A stretch of DNA of 40,092 bases, taken from positions 61,709-101,800 of the forward strand of contig CABFPE010000866.1 of the NCBI GenBank assembly GCA_900660155.1, in the 5' to 3' direction. The position numbers and the translations under genes are program-made. This DNA comes from Hofstenia miamia (Eukaryota; Xenacoelomorpha; Acoela; Hofsteniidae). Under the pieces are notes generated by a model. It was not told the origin of the DNA, searched no databases, and saw only the letters and a program-made list of their open reading frames with translations. This document shows, one piece after another, positions 30,589 through 40,092 of this stretch; the first letter of the stretch is position 1; every line of letters starts with the position of its first letter.

Positions 30589-30790
30589 GATGTTTTGTTG
30601 TTGGACCTCATGGACTTTGAAATATTAAACTACTAGTAGGTTCTTAAAATCAATATTGACACATTAGAATTATTCAATGTCCCTCCAGTTATTTAGTAAT
30701 TGGCATAAGTGAGTAATGATAAAATCTTAATCAAAGGAGGTGTGTGCTATGCTGCTCCAGCAATGGCGGCTCAACTCTTTGTGCATTTTG

Positions 30791-31189
30791 GTAGAGTCTC
30801 TAGTAGGTGCCAGCTCCTCTCAATCACATTTCAGCATCTACAATGAATTGTATTATGTTGATGGAGCATGTGAGTTTCTTAGCATTGAACATCCGCCATA
30901 ACTTGTTTTTGTCTCTTTGAAGATATTGTCCCTGGTAGAACGTGTTATCCTTTGAGTAGCTATAAAGTAGTGTAATACTTCATTGCTGACTCTTGAATCT
31001 TTTTCTTTCTTTCTTCTGCTTTCTTGGACTTTACAGTGGAGGGATACTGGAGGACTCAAATGATGAGGACTAGTGGCTCAGGGGGAATTTCAAGTCACTA
31101 CAGGGGTATTGCACAATTTTAAGTCACTAAGTGGTTGTTTATGTTTAATGAGAGTAGAGTCTCTAGTAGGTGCAAGCTCCTCTCAATCA
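30791..31189. repeat. 36-base direct repeat in the copy 4 linker region
   Basis: GTAGAGTCTCTAGTAGGTGC plus AGCTCCTCTCAATCA-type text at 30791-30826 and 31154-31189 with one mismatch, 363 bases apart. Confidence 0.75.
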
Positions 31190-31770
31190 TGTGGGGCAGT
31201 CTTCTCCTTACATAGTGTCAAGAATGAGACAGATGAGACGTGGTCTGCTCTACTTGTCGCCAGGGCAGTCGTCCCCCAGGTGAGGTCAGAATCTTCTCAG
31301 AACCCTCTTGGCTTCCCCATTTCCTGTCACTAACTCCCTCATGTGGAGACAGTCTTCTTCTCATGCTTTGCAGAACTGTCAGAGCCTTTGTTATGGTCCA
31401 TCCTCCTTCTGATTCTTCTGCAGGAGGGTAGAGCTGGCGACTCATTCCTTTACCTCTTGGTTTTCACGATTTCTAAATAGAGTTACAAGGTTAAGGTTGC
31501 AAACTTGGGGGTCGAGATTTTGTCTATGTCTAGCCCTACATTGGGGCACTACACAAGTAGTGTAACTCTTCCTCACAGTACTCAGTTAAATTATTGTATT
31601 GTTTATACTTATCATTAGTGTTATCTACTAAAGTAAACTCATTGTTTTCATCTATGATAACATTTTCTATATCCTTAACAGTTTGTTTGAGTCTCTGAAA
31701 ATGCACAATTTTAATGTTGTTGAGGATGTAAGTGTGGTGATTAAGGACCTTTTTGATGGCAAAACACCAG
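30850..31770 (-). mobile_element. Gypsy-type element copy 4: integrase tail, linker and ORF3 start
   Basis: Minus strand 31770-31560 reads IVHFQRLKQTVKDIENVIID, homologous to LHFQNLKQATIDIEQVMLD of integrase C-terminus in copy 3, then VCNLNLVTLFRN corresponding to NPEIWDIDIITAF. After a GC-richer linker (31500-31075) the ORF3 start appears as ESRRKKEKDSRVSNEVLHYF then IATQRI (about 31030-30950), matching REREKQMSKIDGEMLHPYF. Everything else is missing. It is the most diverged copy, and confirms that ORF3 is an old part of this family. Confidence 0.65.
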
Positions 31771-32384
31771 GTTTAATTTTCATTCACTATTAATATATTT
31801 CACTTGAACTCTAGAGAATAAATAATTTAATGCAATATCAGTTTCTTCTCTGTATGTGTTATCTGCAATTTGAAAAAAGAAATTAATGCATAAAAAAAGT
31901 TTACATTAATAGTTTCAATTAGAAATTAACTGAGAAGGCAGGGTTATAAAACAACATTTGTGGCACAAATTATTCAATTCATTCATTTCAACTAAATAAT
32001 TTTAAAATTTAGCCATTTTGGACATCATAAGTTTCAATCATAACTTTATATATAATTTAAAAACATGGCAAAAATGAATTTTGAATTCATGGGTCTTACA
32101 AGACCAATTGTAGCCTAAGGATTAAAAACAGAATCATTCTTAAAATTGGATTAGGGAATCTTAAATACAATTAGGATTATTAGTTATACAGTTTTCTTAA
32201 TTCATGGAAAATTTTGGGAATTACTTTTCAAAAAATTTTGTAGAAATCTACATCAATATGGATATTTTTCATAAATATAAATCTATAATCAATAAAAAAA
32301 TCTATTTCTTCAACTATATTACAAGGCAAAACACCAGGTTTAATTTGCATTCACTAAAATATATTTCATTTGAATGCTAGAGAA
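31758..32384. repeat. Direct repeat pair, about 60 bases
   Basis: GGCAAAACACCAGGTTTAAT and following AT-rich text at 31758-31818 and 32325-32384. The surrounding 31.8-32.9 kb is AT-rich with no recognisable gene. Confidence 0.7.
32100..32114 (-). other. Candidate 15-nt micro-exon
   Basis: GCTACAATTGGTCTT between a pyrimidine-rich acceptor (TTTTTAATCCTTAG) and a GTAAGA donor. Length divisible by three and open in the phase used by the exons at 34193-36064. It is not shown to be spliced with them. Confidence 0.3.
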
Positions 32385-32719
32385 ATTATATTATCATCAC
32401 ACATGTTTCTCATGATAATTGTTATTAAATAACAACTGCTAAAAATAATAAGAGTTTGCAAAGCATTTATATACACTATAATTTATACAGAGAGCTTGAA
32501 TATACAAAATTTACAAGTCAATCCCAGAAATTATTTAATAATTGATTCTTTTCTGATCTAAAGAGATAAGTTTGACTATCAATAATCTTGAGTATTTTAC
32601 CTATCTATCACCTATATAATTATTTCAAAGCAATTGTTTTCTATAAAACTCAGAGTACTTAGCATGTGAAACATTAAAATACTGCATATTATAACAATAT
32701 AAAAATAAAAATGATTTAC

Positions 32720-32767
32720 CTTATGCACAAAACGTTGAAATTATCTTTATGATTAATACAGCAAATA
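32720..32767 (-). other. Candidate 48-nt exon with hydrophobic end and stop
   Basis: Between AATGTTTAG and GTAAAT; in the phase of the micro-exons it reads FAVLIIKIISTFCA then TAA, so it could be a hydrophobic terminal exon. Weaker acceptor, AT-rich context. Confidence 0.2.
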
Positions 32768-32926
32768 CTAAACATTATTCTTAATTAATAATAAAAAGCA
32801 GAAATTGTTTGTGATGGGTGCATATCATAAATTTTGGTTTTCAACAATAACTATTTGGCTATGTTAGTTAGTTCATTCTTCTCCTCCACATGAAATAAAG
32901 TAGTTTGATGTTTTATATATATAAAT

Positions 32927-33561
32927 AAATTTTGTTTTCTGCAATAGAAGAAGACAAAGAGCAGCAAATTTAAATAATATTTTACTCTCTTAATACATGG
33001 AATGTGAAGACCTTGCAATATTGTATGATTACACAAATAAATGTAGACTGCATATTGAAATTGTAATTTATATTTTGCAAAGATTATGTTTTTTTCAAGC
33101 ATCAATACCAAATAACTTAACTATGCATATTACAAATATTTAGGCATAGCATTTCACATTAGTTATATAATTAGAAATGAAGTGATTTGAATTATGTAAA
33201 CATAAATATTTTACAAATAACTAATACATAAGAAATATCAAATTCTCAAGAAACTTTTACTCTACCATGATCAAGAGCAACAGCAAAACATCATGTTGAT
33301 TTGTGAGATACTCATTGTATTTACAAAATAATCAAATGTGCATATGTACTCATTTGGTAAGCATACACAATTAGCTTTAAGCAGTAAATTGTGGTCCCCT
33401 ATATGAAGACACATAAAAACAGGTTTGATATAAACGACCAAATTTTGTTTTCTGCAATAGAAGAAGATAAAGAGCAGCAAATTTAAATAATATTTTACTC
33501 TCTTAATACATGGAATGTGAAGACCTTGCAATATTGTATGATTACACAAATAAATGTAGAC
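32927..33561. repeat. 122-bp direct repeat pair with a strong antisense 3' splice site
   Basis: 32927-33048 and 33440-33561 agree except for one base. On the minus strand each contains TTTGCTGCTCTTTGTCTTCT (or TTATCTTCT) and then TCTATTGCAG, a strong polypyrimidine-AG acceptor. The interval between starts is 513 bases. Confidence 0.8.
33399..33451 (-). other. Candidate terminal exon after a strong acceptor
   Basis: Follows TCTATTGCAG; in the phase of the micro-exons it reads NKIWSFISNLFLCVFI and stops with TAG at 33401-33399. The sister acceptor at 32937-32939 leads to an early stop. Possible C-terminal hydrophobic tail. Confidence 0.3.
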
Positions 33562-34192
33562 AATTTAAACTACAGTGTACATATGCTTTTTATTCTTATG
33601 AAATTTTTATTTGAAATTTTCTTATTTACTCATATTTTGTATATTGATGCAACTGAATTTTGTTATTTTATTAGAATTTCTTAGTTGAATTTAAATTCAG
33701 GCTGAAAATTTCTTCATTTGCTCTAAAAACTTTAAAATAAGCATTCTTGAAAGCAAAATATTTAATCACTTTGGCAAAAATTCTGGCCCATTAATGAGAT
33801 AATTGACTAAACAAATTACAAAAAATTATTATAAAAATTCCATCTATGTCTTCTGCCATTAATAGTATATTGAATTTTTATTTTGAATAAAGTAATGCTG
33901 CTTCAATGGTAAATAATGCTCAAGAGAATAGATATATTATATTCACAAATGTTCATTATACTTGATACATTGCTCTAAATGAACTCAAGAATTTGAAAGT
34001 GAAACAATAATAGAATTAAAGTATATTTTTTACATCCTATTTAGAGGAATATAGTCTGTTTCAAATAAAAATATCCAAAAAAATAAACAGTTTTATTCTA
34101 AACTCATATAGAATAAATATAAATTATGCTTGATAGAAGCATTGAATTCAATAATATATAATTCTAAAAATATTTTTCATAAAAATACTTAC

Positions 34193-34237
34193 TTAGATTT
34201 TTTGCTGCTTTTACAATGCTTGATGAATCAGTGGTTG
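34193..34237 (-). other. Micro-exon, 45 nt
   Basis: CAACCACTGATTCATC start and GCAAAAAATCTAA end, between TGTATTAG and GTAAGTATT. Encodes TTDSSSIVKAAKNL in the shared phase. Ser/Thr-rich start. Confidence 0.5.
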
Positions 34238-36064
34238 CTAATACAGTACATTTGTTAAAAGTGTGTAATAACTTCAATAAACAATTTTAATATGTCTTAA
34301 TGAAAAATTTTAGAATTTAGAAATATTAACAAATTCTTATAGTCATGAGGTTATAAATGAAATGAGCTTCCAAAATCAGATACATTTCAAAGATTTCAGG
34401 TATTGAATTCCAAATCTTAACAAATTGCAATATAAACACATAAACACTAGCAAGTGTTCATTTAAATATGATTATCTCACTTAAAGTAGCTTAGTTTGAA
34501 ATATTTTGTAAAACAGAGATCCCTCTTTGAACATTAAACTTACCTTTGGTTTTCTTAATATCATTCCAAAATATTTTTTTAGAAATTTGAAATAATGATA
34601 GCTATCATAGAGAAATATTCAGAGAAATTGCATTTTAGTAAGACATGTTGAGAATACATATAGGTCATGCAAATACTTAGCAAAATTTTATACATAACTT
34701 GCTATATTTCAATGTAATAATACATGTTATAGGAAAAATTCAAAATGAATCAGAATCTTATGATGTAAATAGCACAACTTTTACAATGATTGAAATATAT
34801 TTTATATTAAATAAGTCTTATTTCATGATCTTGTGTTTGCAATCTCAATTGTGTTACTTTCTCTCCTAATTAATCTTTAGAAAATCATTACCATATCTAG
34901 TGTATAAAATTGTAATATCACAATATAGTTTGGGCCTTTTTACTGACAATCAAAATTATGTTCTTTGCATTAAAAATGAGGATACGGAGAAAATATAGTT
35001 TCATAATACCAAAATATGTTAGCAAGACCTTTGCATATTTCCAAGATGATGGTTTGAGCTATAGTAAGGGTTAGCCTCAATTTGCTTTATCCTCCCCACC
35101 TATTTTATTCTAAGAAAATTTGACTGTGAGTTTTGCAAAGAACCATTACTGACCAAGGTATTTGTGTCTTTGTGCCTTCCTTACCAGCCAGTTCTCTATA
35201 TTGTCACTATTAGATTAATGGTCTTGCTCTTTGTTTAATGATAACATATACAGTGCTGGGCAAACAAATAATCTTGCACAAATCAAATGACACATATATA
35301 AAGAACATGAGTGTATCACTCCTTGCAGGTATGGGACAGTAATTAATCATCTCAAATGGTGACTATGATTACAGATTGAGAATAATAGAGATCTATTGAA
35401 TGTTATTTATAATAATTCCTATGTCTAAAGTTTCAACAGTGAAATTATTTTTGTTAGTATATTGTTTGCTTTAATATTACATGATTTTACATGGCTTCAA
35501 TATTATGGGAAATAAGGTATATAGCAATTAACATACAAGAAAATTTTGTTGTATATTTTTACAACAATGGAATTTTATAAATTGAAATTGTTCGTATATT
35601 AACAAAAATCTCTTCATAATTTTTAAAACTAGGAGCTCTGACAATACCAAATCATAATATATTATATATTAATGTCAATTATTATTAAATTGAATATAAT
35701 GTACATGGAATCAATTTCAGCAGTTTTTATTTGTGCTTACCTTCAGGCTCCATTGTTGTATTCTTCCCTAAAATATATTAATATGATATGATATAAATGG
35801 AAAAAAAACTGTGTTTGTTCTAAGAAATATGGAAGTGTGTAATATTACACAAACACTTTCATTGAGTAAAGATGATACTTTTCTAAAAGAGTACATAATA
35901 TAATAATTGATAGTGTGATTATAACATTATTATATTGCTTCAGTTACCTATATTATTGTAAATTGATGGTTGGCTTCAAAACTATTGAATTTTTAAAAAA
36001 ACCATCTAGTGAATCAATTTAATTAAAATTTTCTTACCTACAGCTTCCACTGTTGCATTCAAAC
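34193..36064 (-). CDS. Putative micro-exon gene (three in-phase exons; ends not found)
   Basis: Three minus-strand exons with consensus splice sites and lengths 27, 27 and 45 bases: 36064-36038, 35767-35741 and 34237-34193. Each is preceded by TTTTAG/TATTAG-type acceptors and followed by GTAAG donors, and all are in one phase (2 bases, whole codons, 1 base), so any can be skipped without a frameshift. They read LNATVEAV, KNTTMEPE and TTDSSSIVKAAKNL, joined by split codons for Gly and Ala. The first two are homologous (19 of 27 bases) and each has an N-glycosylation sequon, suggesting a secreted or surface glycopeptide. Symmetric micro-exons in series are the mark of schistosome MEG genes. First exon, signal peptide and end were not found. 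Confidence 0.5.
35741..35767 (-). other. Micro-exon, 27 nt (copy B)
   Basis: Starts GGAAGAATACAACAATGGAG after TATTTTAG and ends CCTGAAG before GTAAGCAC. Encodes KNTTMEPE with sequon NTT. Confidence 0.6.
36038..36064 (-). other. Micro-exon, 27 nt (copy A)
   Basis: Starts GTTTGAATGCAACAGTGGAA after GTTTTTAG and ends GCTGTAG before GTAAGAAAA. Encodes LNATVEAV with sequon NAT. Confidence 0.6.
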
Positions 36065-37860
36065 CTAAAAACTATGATATTATTATATATATGCACATTA
36101 TTTGTTCTAGACTATACAATTTACACAAAAATCTGAAAGTTATAAAATTTAGATTAAATAATTTTCGAATAAATTTCAATTTTTAAAATTATGGATGAAA
36201 CAACTATTTAAAAAGTGTTCATTCAAAATACCTTATACCTTATTTTATAGAAATTCAAATTCCCATTTATAAATTGATGTAACTTACTGAATTCTACTTG
36301 TTGTTTCAGCAGAAGGATTATATAATTAGAGACACATTTCTATTCAGTTGAAAAAACCACTAAAACTTAAAATAAAAATTCACTCAAAGATTGATGTCAT
36401 TAGCAAATTATCAAGTATGAGATACATGTGCAAAGGAAAAGTTCAACAAATAAGCACTTGAATAATATGCTTTTAATTAATTTTCTATGCAATTTATGTA
36501 TTTTCATTTTCATATACATACATGTATATACATGATTTTAAGACAAGACTTGCATCTGTATCCCTATAAGGTACAGGTCATTTAACAATTACTTTCACCA
36601 GATAAGTTGCAAAGAAAGGAACTTTAATCATAATCTTGCTCCCATTAGTAGATTTGCACAATAATTTTCCATATCTGCTTTGATATCAAAATGAAATTCA
36701 CAACAGTCTATGTGATAATCAGCAGGTTGCTTTACATCAATTTGTCTTGCTGAGCAAAACAATTTTTTGCATAACTTAGGATCAACTGGTACAGAAAAAA
36801 ATTTTCATGTAGGATTGCTAGCAAATGTGACAGTGAATTCCAGCACAAAACAACACTTTTGATAAATTATCATCACAAATTCTTAGATAAAAAGAATATA
36901 AGTTGCAATGAACAATATATGTGATATCCAGCTGTCGTCAAACCAATCAAATTTTTGCTTAAAGAATTTGAACTTCTATTATTAATTTCTCATTAAATAT
37001 AGTATTAAGTAAAAAAAATTCAAATTTAACAATATTATTAGTTAGAAATCATTAGAAAAATTCAATTTTTTTCTAAAATCTAAATTTTCTTGAAAATTGT
37101 CCTTTGGTAATAGTATCTGCAACACCTGAAATTAATATTGGGGTTAATGATGATGAATTGGTGGTGAATATATTTGTAGATATTTGATGAACATTTTAGT
37201 ATTGATATAACTCAGCAGTACAGTATTCTCTTTCTCCAATGTTGTTGTTGAAAAAACACAGCAATGTATTTGAGACACAGCAAACATGTTTATATTGGTG
37301 AAACAAATGAACTGTACACCAAACTTTGAAACAGTAGTATTCACTAAAAATTGCATTCCTAATCAAGGAGACTTCTCTCAATATCATATAGTTTTCAGTA
37401 AAAATGGACATATCACTTAATGATGTATGATAAAGTACATCTACTTTTAATGGAAAGCATTAGAGAGATTGATGAGTTGTTGTTTCAATTAAATGTAAAC
37501 ACAATGTATAACACAAGCAGGTGAGAAGGAACTCATGAGTAGCAGTATGTGAGTGATGATAAATCAAATCCTGATATCATGAAAGTTGACAAACTTCACA
37601 AACATATCTCATTCAATCATTTTAAAAGAAAGGAAGAAAGTGAAGATGAAATTATTTCATCTGGTCAAGACTCTAACTCAAAGGATGACAGGAAGTCAAA
37701 AATGTAAAATATGGTTCCTCAATTATAAACTAAGCCACAATATGATGCCCTAGTATGCACAAGATTTTCATCAAAGATATGAAAATCAATATTATCAACT
37801 TTACATAGAGATTAAATCATGAAATACCAAAATCCTTTAGATAAGATTTGTCAATTGAAA
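36065..37860. other. AT-rich interval without recognised gene
   Basis: At 36288-36314 a relic similar to the 27-nt micro-exons has a GTAAG donor but no AG acceptor. A good acceptor-like AATTTCAG occurs at 37133 (minus) without a matching donor. Otherwise no supported feature. Confidence 0.4.
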
Positions 37861-37862
37861 GT

Positions 37863-37912
37863 ATTATATATATATATATATATAAGTATATAAAGTATAT
37901 ATATATATATAC
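37863..37912. repeat. AT microsatellite
   Basis: (TA)n tracts at 37864-37884 and 37898-37912. Confidence 0.9.
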
Positions 37913-37934
37913 ATTGTGAAAGTGTATTTACTAA

Positions 37935-38180
37935 TAATGTGTAGAGAAACAGTGACTTGCAATTACCATTTGTAAGCATTTTGAACACTACTGCATTGTT
38001 TCTGGCATTCTTCAGATGTAATATATTAACACTATGCATTAATAATGGCTAATATCATTTCAGTACTTGTTTTTGGAGCTTTCTTTTGAATAATCCCTCC
38101 AGTAGAGGCCCAAAGTGTTTTAATTGGATTACATTCAGGTGACTGCCCAGGCCAGTCTGCTAATATGATGCTCCTGTTAG
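37935..38180 (-). pseudogene. Tc1/mariner-type transposase C-terminal fragment
   Basis: Minus strand reads ILADWPGQSPECNPIKTLW, corresponding to the DWPxQSPDLNPIExxW block that holds the last catalytic acid of Tc1-like transposases, then KKAPKTSTEMILAI and, after two stops, TSEECQKQCSSVQNAYKW, matching the family's C-terminal helix. The catalytic Glu of NPIE is Lys. The N-terminal two thirds and inverted repeats are not recognisable. Confidence 0.75.
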
Positions 38181-38389
38181 ATACAATGGAAATCTTGCTG
38201 CCACTGCTTCTTGAGTTACTTTCCTTTCTTTCATAGTCATCTCAATGATTTGTATCTGTTCACTGAACATTGGTGAGTAATTTTCAATCCTACCATTAAT
38301 TTTGGTAATATTGCTTTACATGGGCTAACACAATCATTTCAACTTTATAGTAATATCAAGTCCTGAAATACTATTCCAGCTTCTACTAT

Positions 38390-39080
38390 TTTTTTGCAAT
38401 CTTGCTCCAAATATTTTGTTATCATTTTTAAAAATCAGTCAGTAAACTATTTTTCTGATTCATCTGTTTTTTTCCCATTCACTCTCAGCAAATTTGTTCA
38501 GAATTGCACAGTCGTGTCTTTCCAGTTTTTTTTGAACTACAATTTTGAATTTTTTAATCAAAGACAGTTTCATCTCTTGATTTCTTCTCTATCATCATTA
38601 AATATTAGTAGTCAGTAGTCTAATCTTATCTTGTAGATTTTCAATTTTTATTTGCATATTTTCATTATCTTCATTTAGTCTAACATTTTCTTCATGCTAC
38701 TCTGCCATCATCAGTTGCAATTTTTTTACTATCCTTCCTTATTTCCTCATTGGCTTCTGTCAGCATTTCTGTTTGTTGTTAAAATAAGTTACCTTATTCA
38801 CCTAACCTTGTGCTAGTATCTTTTCACATATCTTTGATACATCATTCTTTTTTAGCCTTAGCCAACTATAGTTCCAATATCTTTTCATTCAATTTTTCCA
38901 TTTGAAGTTTCAATTAAGTTTAATTTTTGCAGCTAAGTCTCACTAGTTTGGTTAATTTTGCAATCATATATTGGTTCTTGATTGGTACAGACAGTAGTAT
39001 CAAATCAGTTGGGGAAGTTTTGATGTCAGGCTACAATACAATTTCTTGCATCAGGGGAGTCTCCACCAGTTGTGGAGAGT
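38390..39080 (-). other. Degraded coding-like region with coiled-coil character
   Basis: Short minus-strand segments such as NVRLNEDNENMQIKIENLQD and TEMLTEANEEIRKDSKKIAT have heptad-like hydrophobic spacing but are broken by many stops. It may be a relic of a retroelement ORF1-like or host coiled-coil gene. Not assignable. Confidence 0.25.
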
Positions 39081-40067
39081 TCTGCTAGGTTTTTAATTTA
39101 GTGTTATTTATCTTTCATGAATTATTGTTTGCAATTTTTCATTTCTAGCATCAAGTATTCATTTGCTTTCCCAAGGATTTATTCATGACTTTTAGTAGGC
39201 TTCCTGCTGTTTCCCTGATTTTGTCATTAACCTTATTGGGTTCCTAATTTAACTTGTTGTCACTGATCTTCTCGAGTTATAATTCACTGCTTGTTTTTGC
39301 TGTACAATCAAAAAAAAATTTTGAGAAGAAACAACTATCTTTACTCAACTTTTTAAAATTTTTGTTTCAATATTCACCATGTAGAATCTGCACCAAGCTA
39401 CTATTCATAGACCTAAACAAAAGACACACTTTTATCTACTAGATGACGAAGTTGCAGAACAATGGTAGCAGCCACCCAAAGGCCAGCAAATTGTCATTGG
39501 GGTCTCTGAGTAATTTTCGTGTGCCTGAATATTTAGATTTCTCTGTGCATTAGCAGTTAAACCTTATACAATACAAAGATTAATCCAAATTAATTTACTT
39601 CATCATTTGATATACATTTTACACTGTATTTATAATTAAATTTGCAACCAAACAACATGTACCTGTTTCAGATGATTTCTGATTTGATAATGTAAAATTC
39701 GTCTGCAAATATCCACAATGTTTCTATTAATTGGCTTAGAATTTTCAGGTGTTACTTTTTGTGAAATGCTTTGCCAACATGTACTATTACCGTAATATTT
39801 CTTAGTTAAAAAATAGTAATTATTAAATAGGCACTAATCAAAATAATTAACTTAATCACAAAAAGAATTTTTTTATTTTTATTCTTTTGATCACATTCTA
39901 ATGCCGATTATGCCACAATAGAAGAAATTACTATTTGAACAAACGTAAATCTAAATGTGATTTCATTGTGAAAGTTCTCAAAATATCACTTTCTACGATT
40001 TCATCATTTTTAAAAGGAGCTGCAAATAGAGTGGAACACAGGTAGCAAATACATCCTTACAAATTTC
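39081..40067. other. AT-rich interval, nothing recognised
   Basis: No coding, RNA-gene or repeat signature that I can support. Confidence 0.4.
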
Positions 40068-40092
40068 ATATATATATATATATATATATATA
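40068..40092. repeat. AT microsatellite at the window end
   Basis: (TA)n running to the last base. Confidence 0.9.

Noticed and set aside
31073..31445. Overlapping open frames on both strands in the GC-richer stretch
   Set aside because: They follow from the low stop density of the copy 4 linker; the homologous minus frame is a linker, not a gene.
34519..34545. 10-nt candidate micro-exon with a good GTAAGT donor
   Set aside because: Length not divisible by three and weak AAG acceptor; it would break the shared phase.
35185..35193. 9-nt candidate micro-exon AACTGGCTG before GTAAGG
   Set aside because: In phase, but the acceptor (ATATAGAG) has no pyrimidine tract and so short an exon is easily found by chance.
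37955..37990. A 24-nt candidate micro-exon on the minus strand in the same phase as the others
   Set aside because: It lies inside the C-terminal helix of the Tc1-type transposase fragment, and its acceptor has a poor pyrimidine tract.
37851..38039. 62-codon minus-strand frame with a hydrophobic tail
   Set aside because: The tail is translated (TA)n microsatellite and the start is the transposase relic.
1..40092. CRISPR arrays, bacterial operons, tRNA or rRNA genes
   Set aside because: No regularly spaced identical repeats, ribosome binding sites or tRNA/rRNA signatures seen; the 75-bp periodic motif is too degenerate and has no cas-like neighbours.

Overview
This window is AT-rich animal nuclear DNA with N gaps, nested retroelements and no bacterial-type gene organisation. 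The first ~31.8 kb is almost entirely layered, decayed LTR retrotransposons; the last ~8 kb is AT-rich single-copy-like DNA. Three very short minus-strand exons with one shared phase (34193-36064) resemble the micro-exon genes of parasitic flatworms, and tRNA-Trp-primed CsRn1-type LTRs are also known from trematodes. A trematode-like flatworm is therefore a reasonable but unproven guess; the species cannot be read from the sequence.

Layout. 1-7072 (+): copy 1 of a Ty3/gypsy-type element (RT, RNase H, integrase, then two extra ORFs, then the 3' LTR). 7073-8811: two LTR copies head to head, forming a long inverted repeat. 7884-18999 (-): copy 2 of the same family, with 3' LTR, ORF4, ORF3, integrase, RNase H/RT, protease, a gag fragment, a tRNA-Arg primer site and a ~1.16 kb 5' LTR; it is interrupted by assembly joins and a 231-base gap. 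19005-23565: ORF3 fragments and partial LTRs, with a solo CsRn1-like LTR at 21357-21545 and an assembly duplication. 23566-24693: a complete solo LTR (4-bp target duplication ATAG) that splits copy 3 (23229-28345, -), an older and more diverged relative. 28399-28671: a MULE transposase fragment. About 29500-30402 (-): a miniature tandem LTR element with tRNA-Trp primer sites. 30850-31770 (-): copy 4, only the integrase tail, linker and ORF3 start. 31.8-40.1 kb: no intact gene, short duplications, putative micro-exons and a Tc1-like transposase fragment.

How the parts work together. The gypsy family has order LTR - tRNA-Arg PBS - gag - protease - RT - RNase H - integrase - ORF3 - ORF4 - PPT - LTR. 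ORF3 and ORF4 (about 1,080 codons together) have no visible signal peptide or membrane segment, so they do not look like an envelope gene, yet they are retained in at least four copies. The integrase-ORF3 junction holds a short motif repeated about every 75 bases in three copies, and the same motif recurs in the protease-RT linker. Every copy seen here is disabled by stops and frameshifts, many of them Arg CGA codons turned into TGA.
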